Below are positions 1 through 8,783 of a stretch of 64,000 bases of DNA, piece by piece (the stretch's first letter is position 1; each line of letters opens with the position of its first letter). The DNA comes from Gottfriedia solisilvae. GTDB taxonomy: Bacteria > Bacillota > Bacilli > Bacillales > Bacillaceae_G. The notes below the pieces were generated by a model. That model worked only from the letters and a program-made list of their open reading frames with translations. It made no database searches and was not told the DNA's origin. Where the stretch lies: NCBI RefSeq assembly GCF_002128405.1, contig NZ_NETJ01000002.1, positions 310,001 through 374,000 of the forward strand, in the 5' to 3' direction. A program made the position numbers and the translations under genes.

Positions 1-380
1 CCTTTTGCTTTCGCAGCATTAACTACTGCTTCAACTTTTTCTCTACGACCAATATTACCTGGGTTAATTCTTATTTTATCTATTCCACCTTCAATTGCTT
101 TTAAAGCTAATTTGTAATCGAAGTGGATATCAGCTACAAGTGGTATATTAATTTGTTTTTTGATATCAGCAATTGCATTTGCAGCTCGTTCATCTGGTAC
201 CGCAACTCGAACAATTTGACAACCTGCTTCTTCTAAACGTTTAATTTCAGCAACTGTTGCTTCAACATCATGTGTTTTTGTAGTACACATACTTTGTATC
301 GAAATTTCATTTGCACCACCAACAACTACATTACCAACTTTTACTGCACGTGTTTTACTTCTATGTGTAAGTTCATTCAC
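1..380 (-). CDS. ispG: 4-hydroxy-3-methylbut-2-enyl diphosphate synthase (flavodoxin), N-terminal part
   Basis: IspG (GcpE) is the iron-sulfur enzyme of the penultimate step of the non-mevalonate isoprenoid pathway. About 126 residues are visible. They begin [20 protein letters not shown] and contain the conserved [11 protein letters not shown] and [10 protein letters not shown] segments, as in B. subtilis IspG (YqfY). The GTG start at 380 has AAGGAG ten bases upstream. The C-terminal part, with the cluster-binding cysteines, lies outside the window. The neighbours yqfZ and yqgB are in the B. subtilis order, which supports the call. Confidence 0.95.
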   Translation of the reverse strand, partial: MNELTHRSKTRAVKVGNVVVGGANEISIQSMCTTKTHDVEATVAEIKRLEEAGCQIVRVAVPDERAANAIADIKKQINIPLVADIHFDYKLALKAIEGGIDKIRINPGNIGRREKVEAVVNAAKAK

Positions 381-503
381 GAGTAACTCGCTCCTTCAAA
401 AATAACTAATTTCATTTTGTGTTTGTGTACAACTATACATTATCATATTTTCTTCATGATTTCTCTTTTTATAAACTAGCTAAAAAGAAATATACCACAA
501 ATT

Positions 504-845
504 CTATTTATTAGAAGAGTAAAGTGGAAATTTATATGATTTTCCACTTTGAATTTTTGTTGGCGATAGTCCTTTGTTTAATTCAGTGAAATCTTTCGTA
601 ATTTGACTAATAGGTTGTGTAAAGTCTGGATTAAGCTCCTCTACAATACCTAAAACTGTATCTCCATTTTTAACTTGGATTTCTTCAAAGTCTGGAAGTG
701 ATTTAGTAGATTTAGACGTCTCATTTGATTTAGAAACAGTTGCAACTGTGCTTATATGTTTTGTAGGGATTGTACCTACTTGAAGGTCAAAGAACACGAT
801 ATAAATAACTAATAGTATGCCAAAGAAATAAAAAATTTTCTTCAT
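504..845 (-). CDS. yqfZ: YqfZ-like membrane-anchored LysM-type protein
   Basis: A 113-residue protein. One N-terminal membrane helix (about residues 4-22) is followed by a Ser/Thr/Lys-rich linker and a C-terminal module with KNGDTVLGIVEELN and a proline-containing end. This resembles a divergent LysM fold on the outer face of the membrane. B. subtilis carries yqfZ, a small LysM-type protein gene, at this position beside ispG; position and layout support the name more than sequence does. The ATG follows AGGAGTGATG. The peptidoglycan-binding role is inferred from the fold. Confidence 0.7.
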   Translation of the reverse strand: MKKIFYFFGILLVIYIVFFDLQVGTIPTKHISTVATVSKSNETSKSTKSLPDFEEIQVKNGDTVLGIVEELNPDFTQPISQITKDFTELNKGLSPTKIQSGKSYKFPLYSSNK

Positions 846-969
846 TTACATCACTCCTTTAGTAGACTATATGCTTGTCCACTCTTTATATTCCATATAA
901 GTATAGAAGTGACCTACTTAATTTTAGTAAAAAATAAGCTTTGCTTGAAAAAATCTTTTGATTCAATCG

Positions 970-1012
970 AAAAAAAGATAAAAGAGTGTGAGTACACACA
1001 TCTTTTATCTTT
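970..1012 (-). terminator. Intrinsic terminator of the yqgB-like gene
   Basis: A 12-bp perfect inverted repeat (AAAGATAAAAGA / TCTTTTATCTTT) ends in a T-run on the minus strand. It overlaps the last codons of the yqgB-like gene. Confidence 0.75.
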
Positions 1013-1763
1013 TTGAAGGTAATTGTTTAACAGTTAATGAATACATTACGGCAGAAATTATAATAAATAAGATTGTTTGAAATGGGATGTTAATATTAAA
1101 TAGTCCAACAATAAAATAAATGACTGTTGGCAGTGTTAAGCTATAGGCAATCATTGCAAATCTATGTCTAAAAGTTAAGTTCTTATCTGAGTGAAATAGT
1201 GCAGTGATAAACGCAAGTATTGTTGCGACAATGAAAATAAAGAAACATGAACCCAAATAAAATAAGAAAAACAATGCAATCATAAAAACTGGTAAAGCTT
1301 GTTTGACATTTTTAATAAATTTAGAAATATCCTCTTTATTAATTTCAGTCTTATCTAATGAAAGGTAGGGATAATCTTGTTCTCCAGAATCAGTTTTTAT
1401 GACAACCCGATCTTTTAGGACTGTAATCGAATATTTATCCTTTGAAGTTGAAGAGGGTAGGCTTGTTTCATTTGGATAAAATGCATATCTAAAGTCACCA
1501 ATTTTACGTTCAAATGGTTTATTATCATTTATCGTTAAGATCCCTTTATTTAAGGAGATTGTTTGGATGTTTTCCTTTAACAAATCTGAGGCATTATTCA
1601 CCTGGAGTTTTACAGCTTTCTCAAATGAAAAAAAACCTGGAAGAGTATAAAGAATCGCTAATAGAAATAAATAGAATATTGTTTTACCGATTTTTTGGAG
1701 TCTGAACTTTGCAATTGTTTTGGGAGAGTATAGGCTGTACCAAAATTGTTTAAATAGATTCAT
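1005..1763 (-). CDS. yqgB: DUF1189 family membrane protein (YqgB-like)
   Basis: A 252-residue integral membrane protein starting MNLFKQFWYSLYSPKTIAKF, the typical opening of DUF1189 proteins. One membrane helix lies near residues 28-47. A soluble extracytoplasmic stretch of about 110 residues follows, then three hydrophobic helices in the C-terminal third. B. subtilis YqgB sits at the same place between ispG and sodA. The function is unknown. The ATG is preceded by AAAGGATGAG. Confidence 0.8.
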   Translation of the reverse strand: MNLFKQFWYSLYSPKTIAKFRLQKIGKTIFYLFLLAILYTLPGFFSFEKAVKLQVNNASDLLKENIQTISLNKGILTINDNKPFERKIGDFRYAFYPNETSLPSSTSKDKYSITVLKDRVVIKTDSGEQDYPYLSLDKTEINKEDISKFIKNVKQALPVFMIALFFLFYLGSCFFIFIVATILAFITALFHSDKNLTFRHRFAMIAYSLTLPTVIYFIVGLFNINIPFQTILFIIISAVMYSLTVKQLPSKR

Positions 1764-1965
1764 AAACTCATCCTTTCTTAATAATGTTATATCTCTTTAC
1801 AACGTTATTATGTATGTTTTTGGTAATTTTGTACAATGTAAGCATTTATATTAGAAAAACTTCATTATTGATCTTTTATAACCTCGTTTGGTAAAGATTA
1901 TAACTAGTCTGATTAACCCAAATTAGCGAATTAACTTAAAAAAATAAAAAAAGTTAAAAAAAGCA

Positions 1966-1994
1966 TTGACGTTAATTTGGAAACATGTTAAATT
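1966..1994 (+). promoter_or_regulatory. Sigma-A-type promoter of the tRNA cluster
   Basis: TTGACG at 1966-1971 and TAAATT at 1989-1994 are separated by 17 bp, with a TG two bases before the -10. The predicted start near 2001 would put the tRNA-like relic in the transcript leader. This is the only good promoter match seen before the three tRNA genes. Confidence 0.6.
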
Positions 1995-2020
1995 AAATAT
2001 TGTCTTAAGGAAATGTTAAA

Positions 2021-2142
2021 TTATTCCGCAGTAGCTAAGTGGTAGAGCAAAGCGTAAACATCTTGAATAACTTCGATGTAGCTTTGCGAGGAGCAGAATA
2101 TGCTTCATGAAAAACTTCTGCGACGAGCACTTAAAAGACAAT
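2021..2142 (+). pseudogene. tRNA-Asn-like relic in the tRNA operon leader
   Basis: Bases 2021-2049 repeat 2160-2188, the 5' end of the intact tRNA-Asn gene, with one mismatch in 29 positions. After the D arm the homology stops. The next stretch can fold differently: GCAAAGC (2047-2053) pairs with GCTTTGC (2081-2087), and ACATC (2058-2062) with GATGT (2075-2079). CTGCG near 2118 could still close the CGCAG acceptor half. The block is framed by imperfect inverted repeats (1999-2009 and 2130-2142) followed by a T-run. There is no anticodon arm or T arm, so it is not a working tRNA. Confidence 0.65.
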
Positions 2143-2163
2143 ACTTTTTTCTTAGCTTATTAT

Positions 2164-2238
2164 TCCGCAGTAGCTCAGTGGTAGAGCACTCGGCTGTTAA
2201 CCGAGTGGTCGTAGGTTCGAACCCTACCTGCGGAGCCA
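2164..2238 (+). tRNA. tRNA-Asn (GTT)
   Basis: A 75-nt cloverleaf. The acceptor TCCGCAG pairs with CTGCGGA, the anticodon GTT sits in the loop CTGTTAA, the T arm is GTAGGTTCGAACCCTAC, and an encoded CCA follows discriminator G. Confidence 0.97.
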
Positions 2239-2256
2239 TTTATACTTATTCATTTT

Positions 2257-2333
2257 GGCGGTGTAGCTCAGCTGGCTAGAGCGTACGGTTCATACCCGTG
2301 AGGTCGTGGGTTCGACTCCCTCCGCCGCTACCA
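2257..2333 (+). tRNA. tRNA-Met (CAT), elongator type
   Basis: A 77-nt cloverleaf. The acceptor GGCGGTG pairs with CGCCGCT through two G-T wobbles. The anticodon is CAT and CCA is encoded. The first acceptor pair is formed (G1-U72), unlike the mismatched first pair of initiator tRNAs, and the sequence is close to the B. subtilis elongator tRNA-Met. Confidence 0.95.
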
Positions 2334-2344
2334 AATCATATTAT

Positions 2345-2434
2345 GGAGTAATACCCAAGTCCGGCTGAAGGGATCGGTCTTGAAAACCGACAGGGGTGTA
2401 ACAGCCCGCGGGGGTTCGAATCCCTCTTACTCCT
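2345..2434 (+). tRNA. tRNA-Ser (TGA), no encoded CCA
   Basis: A class II tRNA with the long variable arm expected for serine. The acceptor GGAGTAA pairs perfectly with TTACTCC, the anticodon loop is CTTGAAA, and the T arm is GGGGGTTCGAATCCC. The bases after the acceptor are TTACC, not GCCA. CCA would therefore have to be added after transcription, and the discriminator is T instead of the usual G. It lies 11 bases after tRNA-Met and just before a terminator. Confidence 0.92.
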
Positions 2435-2446
2435 TACCGATTTAAG

Positions 2447-2482
2447 AAAAAACTCTAACGGATATTCCGTTGGAGTTTTTTC
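2447..2482 (+). terminator. Intrinsic terminator of the tRNA cluster
   Basis: A stem of ACTCTAACGGA against TCCGTTGGAGT with loop TAT, flanked by an A-run and a T-run. It follows tRNA-Ser directly. Confidence 0.9.
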
Positions 2483-2695
2483 TTGTTTAAATTGAGGTTC
2501 TAGTAAGAACGTGGAATCACAAGTCGAATTCATTGAATATATAAACAGAGTGGTTGATGGAAAGTAGTAGATAAAAATCATTAGATCTTTTGGTATTATT
2601 TGAATTATGATTTATACTGTTTTTGCTTTTTTGTAGATAATCAATAAATATTAATGTATTATTTTTGTGATAAAAAAATGAGGTAGGAGATTAGT

Positions 2696-3055
2696 ATGTA
2701 TCCAACGGAAAGTCAAGACCTATACTTAGAACGTTTAGAAGATAAGTTGCATAGCTCAATAACAGCAGTATTATACGATACGACCGGTCAACGGAATGAA
2801 CACGCAATTAAACGTCGATTTCCAAAACCGATGTCTAACGAGGACGTACAATCGATTATAAGCGCTATTAACAAATTTACTGCTATGAATAAACCATTAT
2901 TATGGAGAAGGTATCATAAAGAAGAGTTCAATCAGAAGAATTTTGAATCGTATATTACGCAATATCAAATTTTAACAAATTACTATGATTTACCCCTTGA
3001 AAGTGAATTGGTAAGTAGTTTTACTGAATGGGATCAGAAAAAGCCTCGCGGATAA
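2696..3055 (+). CDS. Hypothetical protein, 119 aa
   Basis: I do not recognise this family. The ORF has a good RBS (GTAGGAG, 8 bases before ATG) and its own terminator overlapping the stop, so it looks like a real gene. The product is soluble, charged and mostly helical in character. It has no signal peptide, membrane helix or cysteine, and carries a tryptophan-basic patch (LLWRRYHKEEF) in the middle. It lies between the tRNA cluster and sodA. B. subtilis has the unrelated yqgC at this position, so this may be a lineage-specific insertion. Confidence 0.7.
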   Translation: MYPTESQDLYLERLEDKLHSSITAVLYDTTGQRNEHAIKRRFPKPMSNEDVQSIISAINKFTAMNKPLLWRRYHKEEFNQKNFESYITQYQILTNYYDLPLESELVSSFTEWDQKKPRG

Positions 3056-3075
3056 TCTTCCGGAGGCTTGTTTTG
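3041..3075 (+). terminator. Intrinsic terminator
   Basis: AAGCCTCGCGG pairs with CCGGAGGCTT around one bulge, followed by GTTTTG. The 5' arm includes the last codons of the 119-aa gene. Confidence 0.65.
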
Positions 3076-3110
3076 TTACTTTCGAATAAATGTAATATAT
3101 GTAAGCGGAG

Positions 3111-3132
3111 ATGTCACTGATTCGAGTGACAT
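3111..3132. repeat. Perfect 8-bp inverted repeat upstream of sodA
   Basis: ATGTCACT and AGTGACAT are separated by GATTCG. No T-run follows, so this is more like an operator or RNA hairpin than a terminator. It lies about 180 bp before the sodA start. Confidence 0.4.
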
Positions 3133-3308
3133 TTAAGAAATCATCTCAGCATTTAAAAGAGACGGATTAGCACATTTTATAAAAAAGTTTATTCAAACAG
3201 ATACTATTTTTAACATTCTTTCCCATTTATGAGCATAACTATTGAAATCTTTCGGTTTATTTGATAACTTTAAATTGAATTTTACTATATTTTTGGGAGG
3301 AATTACGA

Positions 3309-3917
3309 ATGTCAAAATTTGAATTACCACAATTACCTTATGCTTATGATGCTTTAGAACCACATATTGATAAAGAAACAATGAACATTCACCACACTCG
3401 TCACCACAATACATACATTACAAACTTAAACGCAGCTTTAGAGGGTAAAGAAGTTTCTGCAACTACAATTGAAGAATTAATTTCAAACTTAGATGCACTT
3501 CCTGAAGGTATCCAAACTGCTGTACGTAACAATGGTGGTGGACATGCAAACCACAGCTTATTCTGGACTTTATTAACTCCAGAAGGTACTGGCGCTCCAG
3601 TTGGAGAAGTTGCTGAAGCAATCAACGCTAAATTCGGTAGCTTCGATGAGTTCAAAGCTGCATTCACTCAAGCTGCTTTAACTCGTTTTGGTTCTGGTTG
3701 GGCTTGGTTAGTAGTAAACAATGGTGAGTTAGAAGTAACAAGCACACCAAACCAAGATTCTCCATTAATGGAAGGTAAAACACCAATCCTTGGATTAGAT
3801 GTTTGGGAGCACGCTTACTACTTAAACTTCCAAAACAAACGTCCTGATTATGTAGGTGCTTTCTGGAACGTTGTTAACTGGACAAAAGTAGAAGAATTAT
3901 ACAAAGCTGCTAAGTAA
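3309..3917 (+). CDS. sodA: Superoxide dismutase [Mn/Fe]
   Basis: Converts superoxide to peroxide and oxygen in the cytoplasm. The 202 residues match the usual length. The four metal ligands are visible: His28 in MNIHHTRHH, His82 in GHANHSLFW, and Asp164 and His168 in LDVWEHAYY. The motif set is the Mn-preferring Bacillus type. The ATG follows GGGAGGAATTACG. Codon use (many GGT, CCA, CGT) suggests high expression. It is flanked by its own terminator. Confidence 0.97.
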   Translation: MSKFELPQLPYAYDALEPHIDKETMNIHHTRHHNTYITNLNAALEGKEVSATTIEELISNLDALPEGIQTAVRNNGGGHANHSLFWTLLTPEGTGAPVGEVAEAINAKFGSFDEFKAAFTQAALTRFGSGWAWLVVNNGELEVTSTPNQDSPLMEGKTPILGLDVWEHAYYLNFQNKRPDYVGAFWNVVNWTKVEELYKAAK

Positions 3918-3925
3918 TTAGCTTA

Positions 3926-3962
3926 AAAACACTACTAAGAAACTCTTGGTAGTGTTTTTTTT
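3926..3962 (+). terminator. Intrinsic terminator of sodA
   Basis: ACACTACTAAG pairs with CTTGGTAGTGT (one G-T pair) and is followed by eight T. Confidence 0.9.
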
Positions 3963-4030
3963 ATTGCCAAAAAAATGGATAATTTCTCACTTTCTCGAAA
4001 AAACTAGACCTAGGACAAAGGAGAGTATTT

Positions 4031-5248
4031 ATGAGTAAGTTGAAATTTTTAATCGGCGATGTGAAGGTAAACAAAGACTTAATATTATTATTAAGTGTTG
4101 GCGGTTTATTTTCATTAGCAACAGCATTATCGAATACGTTTGTAAATGTTTATTTATGGAAGCAATCCAAAGATTATTTACCAATTGCTTCTTATCAATT
4201 TTCAATTGCCTTTTTTCAAGCACTCACTTTTATCATTGCAGGAAGGTTAGCCAAACATATTGACCGGGTCGTTATTTTAAGAATCGGTATATCATTTTTA
4301 GCAATTTTCTATATCGCTGTTTTACTATTTGAAACAGATACTTTGATTGCGACAATACTGATCGGGGCAATTTTAGGAATTGGAAATGGATGTTACTATC
4401 TATCCTTTAATTTACTGACATTTGAAGTGACAGAACCTGAAACAAGACAGTTTTTTAATGGTTTTATGGGTTTACTTGGTTCATTCTCTGGAATACTTGG
4501 ACCTTTTATCGCTGGGGCAATTATTTCATCAATGATCGGCAACAAGGGATATACCTATGTTTTTGTGGCAGCAGTTATTTTATTTATCTGTGCAGTGATT
4601 TTAAGTTGCTTCTTGATCAGAAGAGAACTAGATACTGAGTTCAATTTGAAAAGAGTGATTTTAGAACGTAAATTAAATGATAATTGGAGAAGGGTTACAC
4701 ACGCTAATTTTTTTCAAGGGATCAGAGAAGGAATCTTTTTATTTGTTATCTCAATTTATATTTACTTAGCTACAGGTAGTGAATTTGCTGTTGGAAAGTA
4801 TGGGCTCATTACTTCATTAATAAGTTTTATTACATATTATGTTGTTACTCGAATCATTAAAGAGGAATATCGACTAAAGGCAATATTTATTGGAGGGTTT
4901 CTCTTATTTGCTGCCGTTTTTACAATTGTATTTAAAGTGACATTTTCTTTACTGATTATTTATGGCGTTATTATTTCTTTGGCATATCCAATCATTTTAG
5001 TACCTTACTTGTCTTTAACATATGATATAATAGGAAAATCGTATAAAGCGAGGGAATATAGAGTTGAATATATTGTGATTCGTGAAGTGTATTTAAACAG
5101 TGGAAGAATGTTCTCAATAGCTGCATTTATTATTTTCACAGCGTTTTTTCCTGCAAAACAAGTTATCCCTTTCCTAATTTGTATTTTTGGAGTTGGGCAT
5201 TTCTTGGTTTATTTTGTTATGAGGAAATTAGAACTTGATCCTACTTAA
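4031..5248 (+). CDS. yqgE: MFS transporter (YqgE-like)
   Basis: A 405-residue major facilitator superfamily protein with about 12 hydrophobic helices and a cytoplasmic loop near the middle. The loop between helices 2 and 3 carries GRLAKHIDRVVILRIG, a variant of the MFS signature loop. The gene lies between sodA and pbpA exactly as yqgE does in B. subtilis. The substrate is not known. The ATG has AAAGGAGAG eight bases upstream. Confidence 0.85.
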   Translation: MSKLKFLIGDVKVNKDLILLLSVGGLFSLATALSNTFVNVYLWKQSKDYLPIASYQFSIAFFQALTFIIAGRLAKHIDRVVILRIGISFLAIFYIAVLLFETDTLIATILIGAILGIGNGCYYLSFNLLTFEVTEPETRQFFNGFMGLLGSFSGILGPFIAGAIISSMIGNKGYTYVFVAAVILFICAVILSCFLIRRELDTEFNLKRVILERKLNDNWRRVTHANFFQGIREGIFLFVISIYIYLATGSEFAVGKYGLITSLISFITYYVVTRIIKEEYRLKAIFIGGFLLFAAVFTIVFKVTFSLLIIYGVIISLAYPIILVPYLSLTYDIIGKSYKAREYRVEYIVIREVYLNSGRMFSIAAFIIFTAFFPAKQVIPFLICIFGVGHFLVYFVMRKLELDPT

Positions 5249-5327
5249 CGAAACTACATAAGATCGAATATAGAAATAGTTCCCTTAAATGTTAAACCAA
5301 TAAGTAGAGTATAAAAGAGGAGAAGAG

Positions 5328-7466
5328 ATGAATAAACCAAAGAAAAATAAAATTAAATTACCAACTCGGCTGAATACACTATTTTTTCTTGTGTTTTTAT
5401 TATTCTCTTTATTAATTCTAAGACTAGGCGTTGTTCAAATTGTAAAAGGTGAAGACTACCAACTAGAATTAGAACGTACAGAGAATATGACAGTTGATAA
5501 ATCGGTACCAAGGGGAAAAATATTAGACCGTAATGGCAAGGTTGTGGTAGATAACACACCACTTCGTTCAATAACGTATACAAGAAAAAAAGGGACAACT
5601 TCTGCTGAGCTATTAGAAATGGCAACAAAATTAACAAGCTATTTAAAAATGCCAACAGATAAAATAATGGAACGAGATCGAAAAGATTATTGGCTACTAA
5701 CACATCCTGAAGAAGCAAAAGAACTTGTTTCAAAAAAAGAAGATAAAAAATTAAAAGCGAAATACGAAGAAGACCCTGCGTCTTATAACAAAGAGTATTA
5801 TGCAATGCAACTAGATGCAATTACAGAAGACGATATCAAATCCTTAAGTAAGCAAGATTTGCAAATTCTAGCTATTTATAAACAAATGAGTGTTGGATAT
5901 GCCCTAACACCTCAAACGATTAAAAGTGAGGGTGTAACGGAACCTGAATATGCAATGGTTAGTGAACATTTAGATGAGCTTCCTGGTGTCGATGTTACAA
6001 CTGATTGGGAAAGAGATTATGTGTATGAAGATACTTTCCGAACAATTTTAGGAAATATTACATCGGAAAAAGAAGGTCTGCCAGCTGAAAATGTAGATTA
6101 TTACTTGGCACGTGGATATGACCGTAATGACCGTGTAGGAAAAAGTTATATCGAGCAACAATATGAAGATGTGCTTAGAGGAACAAAAGGTAAAGCACAA
6201 AATGTTGTTGATACGCAAGGGAATGTAATTGATACAAAAGTAATCACTGAAGGCGAACCAGGTAGTGATCTTGTTTTATCACTAGATATTGAATTGCAAA
6301 AAAAGGTAGATGAAATTGTTAAAACAGAACTGTTAAGAGCTAAACAAACATCGAATGGTAAATATTTGGATCGAGCGTTTGTTACAATGATGAATCCAAA
6401 AACTGGTGAAATCCTAGCAATGTCAGGAAAACAACTCGTAAAAGATAAAAAAACAGGTAAAATGGAAGTACAAGATTTTGCAACTGGAAACATGACGACT
6501 TCTTACGAGATGGGGTCTACTGTTAAAGGTGCAACTGTTTTAACTGGCTTCCAGCAAAAAGCAATTAGTCCAGGTACACGATTGTTTGATACTCCAATTA
6601 AAATAAAAGATACACCTCAAAAAGCTTCATATAAAAATATGGGATGGGTTTCTGATTTAGATGCTTTAAAACGATCTTCCAATGTTTATATGTTCCGAAC
6701 AGCGATTGCGATTGGTAAGGGACATTACGTTGAAAATCAACCACTGGATATAGATCCAAAAGCCTTTGAAACTTTCCGAAATAGTTTTAGTCAATTTGGT
6801 CTAGGGGTGAAAACAGGAGTTGATTTACCAAATGAGGCAATCGGGTTTAAGGGAACAGATACTCGAAATCCTGGATTCTTACTTGACTTAGCAATTGGAC
6901 AGTATGACACTTACACGCCACTACAACTAGCGCAATATGTCTCAACAATTGCCAATGGAGGCTATCGTGTACAACCACATATAGCAAAAGAATTAAGACA
7001 GCCTTCAATTGGAAATGACAAAGGTGTTGTTAGACAAGAAATCGAACCTAAAATTTTAAATAGAATTGACATGAAAGACTCATATGTTGATCGTGTTAAA
7101 GAAGGATTTTATAAGGTATACAATGAAGTAGGCGGTACAGCCAATATTTACTTCCAAGGAACAGATTACAAACCAGCTGGTAAAACAGGTACTGCTCAGT
7201 CAGTTTATGATGGACCAGATCGTAAAAAATATAATGGGCCACAAAAAACATATAACCTAACACTGATTGGTTATGCACCATATGATAATCCTGAAATCGC
7301 ATTTGCCGTTGTTGTTCCATGGCTGCAAAGTGACCAAGCTCCAGTTAACAAATACATCGGACGTGGCATATTAGATGAATATTTCAAAATGAAAGAAAAG
7401 AAATCAAATACTAATAATGCAGAAGATCAAGATTCAAATAATAAAGAAGAAGATAAAAACGAGTAA
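5328..7466 (+). CDS. pbpA: Class B penicillin-binding protein, PBP2A type
   Basis: A transpeptidase that cross-links peptidoglycan during side-wall growth and rod-shape maintenance. Its 712 residues comprise a cytoplasmic N-terminus, one membrane anchor (about residues 16-36), a dimerisation domain with the RGKILDRNG motif, and a transpeptidase domain. The catalytic motifs are SxxK as GSTVKG, SxN as SSN, and KTGT as AGKTGTAQS. The last 25 residues are a charged Asn/Asp/Glu/Lys tail. In B. subtilis pbpA precedes pst; here a repeat lies between them. RBS GAGGAGAAG. Confidence 0.93.
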   Translation: MNKPKKNKIKLPTRLNTLFFLVFLLFSLLILRLGVVQIVKGEDYQLELERTENMTVDKSVPRGKILDRNGKVVVDNTPLRSITYTRKKGTTSAELLEMATKLTSYLKMPTDKIMERDRKDYWLLTHPEEAKELVSKKEDKKLKAKYEEDPASYNKEYYAMQLDAITEDDIKSLSKQDLQILAIYKQMSVGYALTPQTIKSEGVTEPEYAMVSEHLDELPGVDVTTDWERDYVYEDTFRTILGNITSEKEGLPAENVDYYLARGYDRNDRVGKSYIEQQYEDVLRGTKGKAQNVVDTQGNVIDTKVITEGEPGSDLVLSLDIELQKKVDEIVKTELLRAKQTSNGKYLDRAFVTMMNPKTGEILAMSGKQLVKDKKTGKMEVQDFATGNMTTSYEMGSTVKGATVLTGFQQKAISPGTRLFDTPIKIKDTPQKASYKNMGWVSDLDALKRSSNVYMFRTAIAIGKGHYVENQPLDIDPKAFETFRNSFSQFGLGVKTGVDLPNEAIGFKGTDTRNPGFLLDLAIGQYDTYTPLQLAQYVSTIANGGYRVQPHIAKELRQPSIGNDKGVVRQEIEPKILNRIDMKDSYVDRVKEGFYKVYNEVGGTANIYFQGTDYKPAGKTGTAQSVYDGPDRKKYNGPQKTYNLTLIGYAPYDNPEIAFAVVVPWLQSDQAPVNKYIGRGILDEYFKMKEKKSNTNNAEDQDSNNKEEDKNE

Positions 7467-7496
7467 AGAGAAGGGGATTTCCCTTCTCTTTTTTTT
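7467..7496 (+). terminator. Intrinsic terminator of pbpA
   Basis: AGAGAAGGG pairs with CCCTTCTCT and a long T-run follows. Confidence 0.92.
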
Positions 7497-7497
7497 G

Positions 7498-7780
7498 TTG
7501 TCGGGGCTGAACGATGCGCCTCCACATTTCATGGTGTCTAGTTCCAGCGCCTAACCCCTCGAGTCATAAGCCAAAGCCCAGCAAAAGTTAAAAAGCAACT
7601 TTTACCGGTCCTTGTCTTATGCTTGTCGGGGCTGAGCGAGGCGCTTCCACTTTTCGTGATGTCTAGTTCCGTCTCCTAGCTCCTCGAGTCATAAGCCAAT
7701 GCCCAGAAAAAGTTAAAAAGCAACTTTTACCGGTCCTTGTCTTATGCTTGTCGGAGCTAACCAGTCGCCTCCACTTTTCA
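7498..7780. repeat. 125-bp tandem repeat, about 2.3 copies
   Basis: TTGTCGGGGCTGA begins at 7498 and again at 7623, and TTGTCGGAGCTAA begins at 7748. The period is exactly 125 bp and the third copy breaks off after about 33 bp. Copies 1 and 2 differ at scattered positions. Each full unit holds AAAAGTT-N7-AACTTTT, a CATAAG/CTTATG pair and CTCGAG, so it can fold. GC is clearly above the surroundings. No ORF is conserved between copies. I recall similar TCTAG-TCCAGCGCCTA elements from other Bacillaceae intergenic regions, but could not check this. Confidence 0.85.
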
Positions 7781-7783
7781 TAT

Positions 7784-7836
7784 TTACACAATCTTTACAT
7801 TTGGTTAAAACGTTTTTAATAGTTGGGATTTATGAT
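7784..7836 (+). promoter_or_regulatory. PhoP-box-like promoter of pstB-phoU
   Basis: TTACAC (7784), TTACAT (7795) and TTAAAA (7805) form a row spaced 11 and 10 bp, close to the TT(A/C)ACA direct repeats bound by PhoP. A -10-like TATGAT at 7831-7836 lies about 20 bp after the last repeat. That is the geometry of PhoP-activated promoters, where the box replaces the -35. Phosphate-starvation control of pstB-phoU is inferred from this. The 110 bp from here to pstB contain no other feature I can name. Confidence 0.6.
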
Positions 7837-7945
7837 TAGTGATGTAGTCTTATTTGATTGAATGAGGTTTGTTACTAAATTTATTATTAAATTTTTATAT
7901 ATTTATGATGACTTAGAGCCTTTAGGATGAGAGGGGAATTTATAA

Positions 7946-8770
7946 ATGACAACTACTTTAATTAGAGAGAATAAAACGAATACTGAAGATGTTGAAGAGA
8001 TGACGACTGTTAAGAAATCGATTGTTTATGATACTCAAAATTTAAATTTATGGTATGGACAGGATAAGGCTTTAAAGGATATTAATTTAAGTATTTATGA
8101 AAATGAAGTTACTGCAATTATCGGTCCGAGTGGTTGTGGTAAGTCAACTTATTTAAAGACTTTAAATAGAATGGTTGAGTTAGTTCCTACTGTTAGAACA
8201 GAAGGTAAAATTCTTTATCGTGAGCAAAATATTTTTGATAAAAATTATCCAGTTGAAGAATTAAGAACACATGTAGGGATGGTGTTCCAAAAACCGAATG
8301 TATTCCCTAAATCAATTTGGGAAAATGTTGCTTACGGTCCTAAAATTCATGGAATTAAAGATAAAAATACGTTAAATCAAATTGTTGAAAAGAGTTTAAA
8401 GGGTGCAGCGATTTGGGATGAAGTGAAAGATCGTTTACATGAGAATGCATACGGACTTTCAGGTGGTCAGCAACAACGTTTATGTATCGCACGTTGTTTA
8501 GCGATTGAACCAGATGTTATTTTAATGGATGAACCAACGTCTGCGCTTGATCCGATTTCTACATTAAAAGTAGAAGAGTTAATTCATGAACTGAAAAAAG
8601 AATTTAGTATTATTATTGTTACTCATAATATGCAACAAGCTGCACGTGTTTCTGATAAAACAGCATTTTTCTTAAGTGGTGAAGTTGTTGAGTATACTGA
8701 TACAAATAAATTATTCTCAACGCCAAAAGATAAGCGTACTGAAGATTATATCACTGGCCGTTTCGGTTAA
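7946..8770 (+). CDS. pstB: Phosphate ABC transporter ATP-binding protein
   Basis: ATPase of the PstSCAB phosphate uptake system. The 274 residues carry Walker [10 protein letters not shown] (60-68), a Q-loop in [11 protein letters not shown], the signature LSGGQQQ (171-177), Walker B VILMDEP and the switch His in VTHNMQQA. PstB family hallmarks such as the KTLNRM stretch are present. A 25-residue polar N-terminal extension resembles B. subtilis PstBA. The partner genes pstS, pstC and pstA are absent from this window, which is unusual. The gene is followed after 13 bases by phoU. RBS GAGAGGGG. Confidence 0.93.
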   Translation: MTTTLIRENKTNTEDVEEMTTVKKSIVYDTQNLNLWYGQDKALKDINLSIYENEVTAIIGPSGCGKSTYLKTLNRMVELVPTVRTEGKILYREQNIFDKNYPVEELRTHVGMVFQKPNVFPKSIWENVAYGPKIHGIKDKNTLNQIVEKSLKGAAIWDEVKDRLHENAYGLSGGQQQRLCIARCLAIEPDVILMDEPTSALDPISTLKVEELIHELKKEFSIIIVTHNMQQAARVSDKTAFFLSGEVVEYTDTNKLFSTPKDKRTEDYITGRFG

Positions 8771-8783
8771 TGGAAGGATATTG

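Noticed and set aside
46-2000. Prophage or integrative element next to the tRNA cluster
   Set aside because: There is no integrase, phage gene or repeated tRNA 3' end in the window; genes on both sides are in chromosomal backbone order.
2336-2581. 81-codon minus-strand ORF over tRNA-Ser
   Set aside because: It is antisense to the tRNA and its terminator and has no RBS.
5353-5820. 155-codon ORF antisense to pbpA
   Set aside because: It is a shadow of the AT-rich coding strand with no RBS or recognisable motif.
7498-7780. CRISPR-like array
   Set aside because: The period is 125 bp with whole-unit similarity; there is no short repeat with unique spacers and no cas gene in the window.
8676-8783. 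Longer start for PhoU inside pstB
   Set aside because: The extension is the pstB sequence in another frame; PhoU homology begins after 8784.
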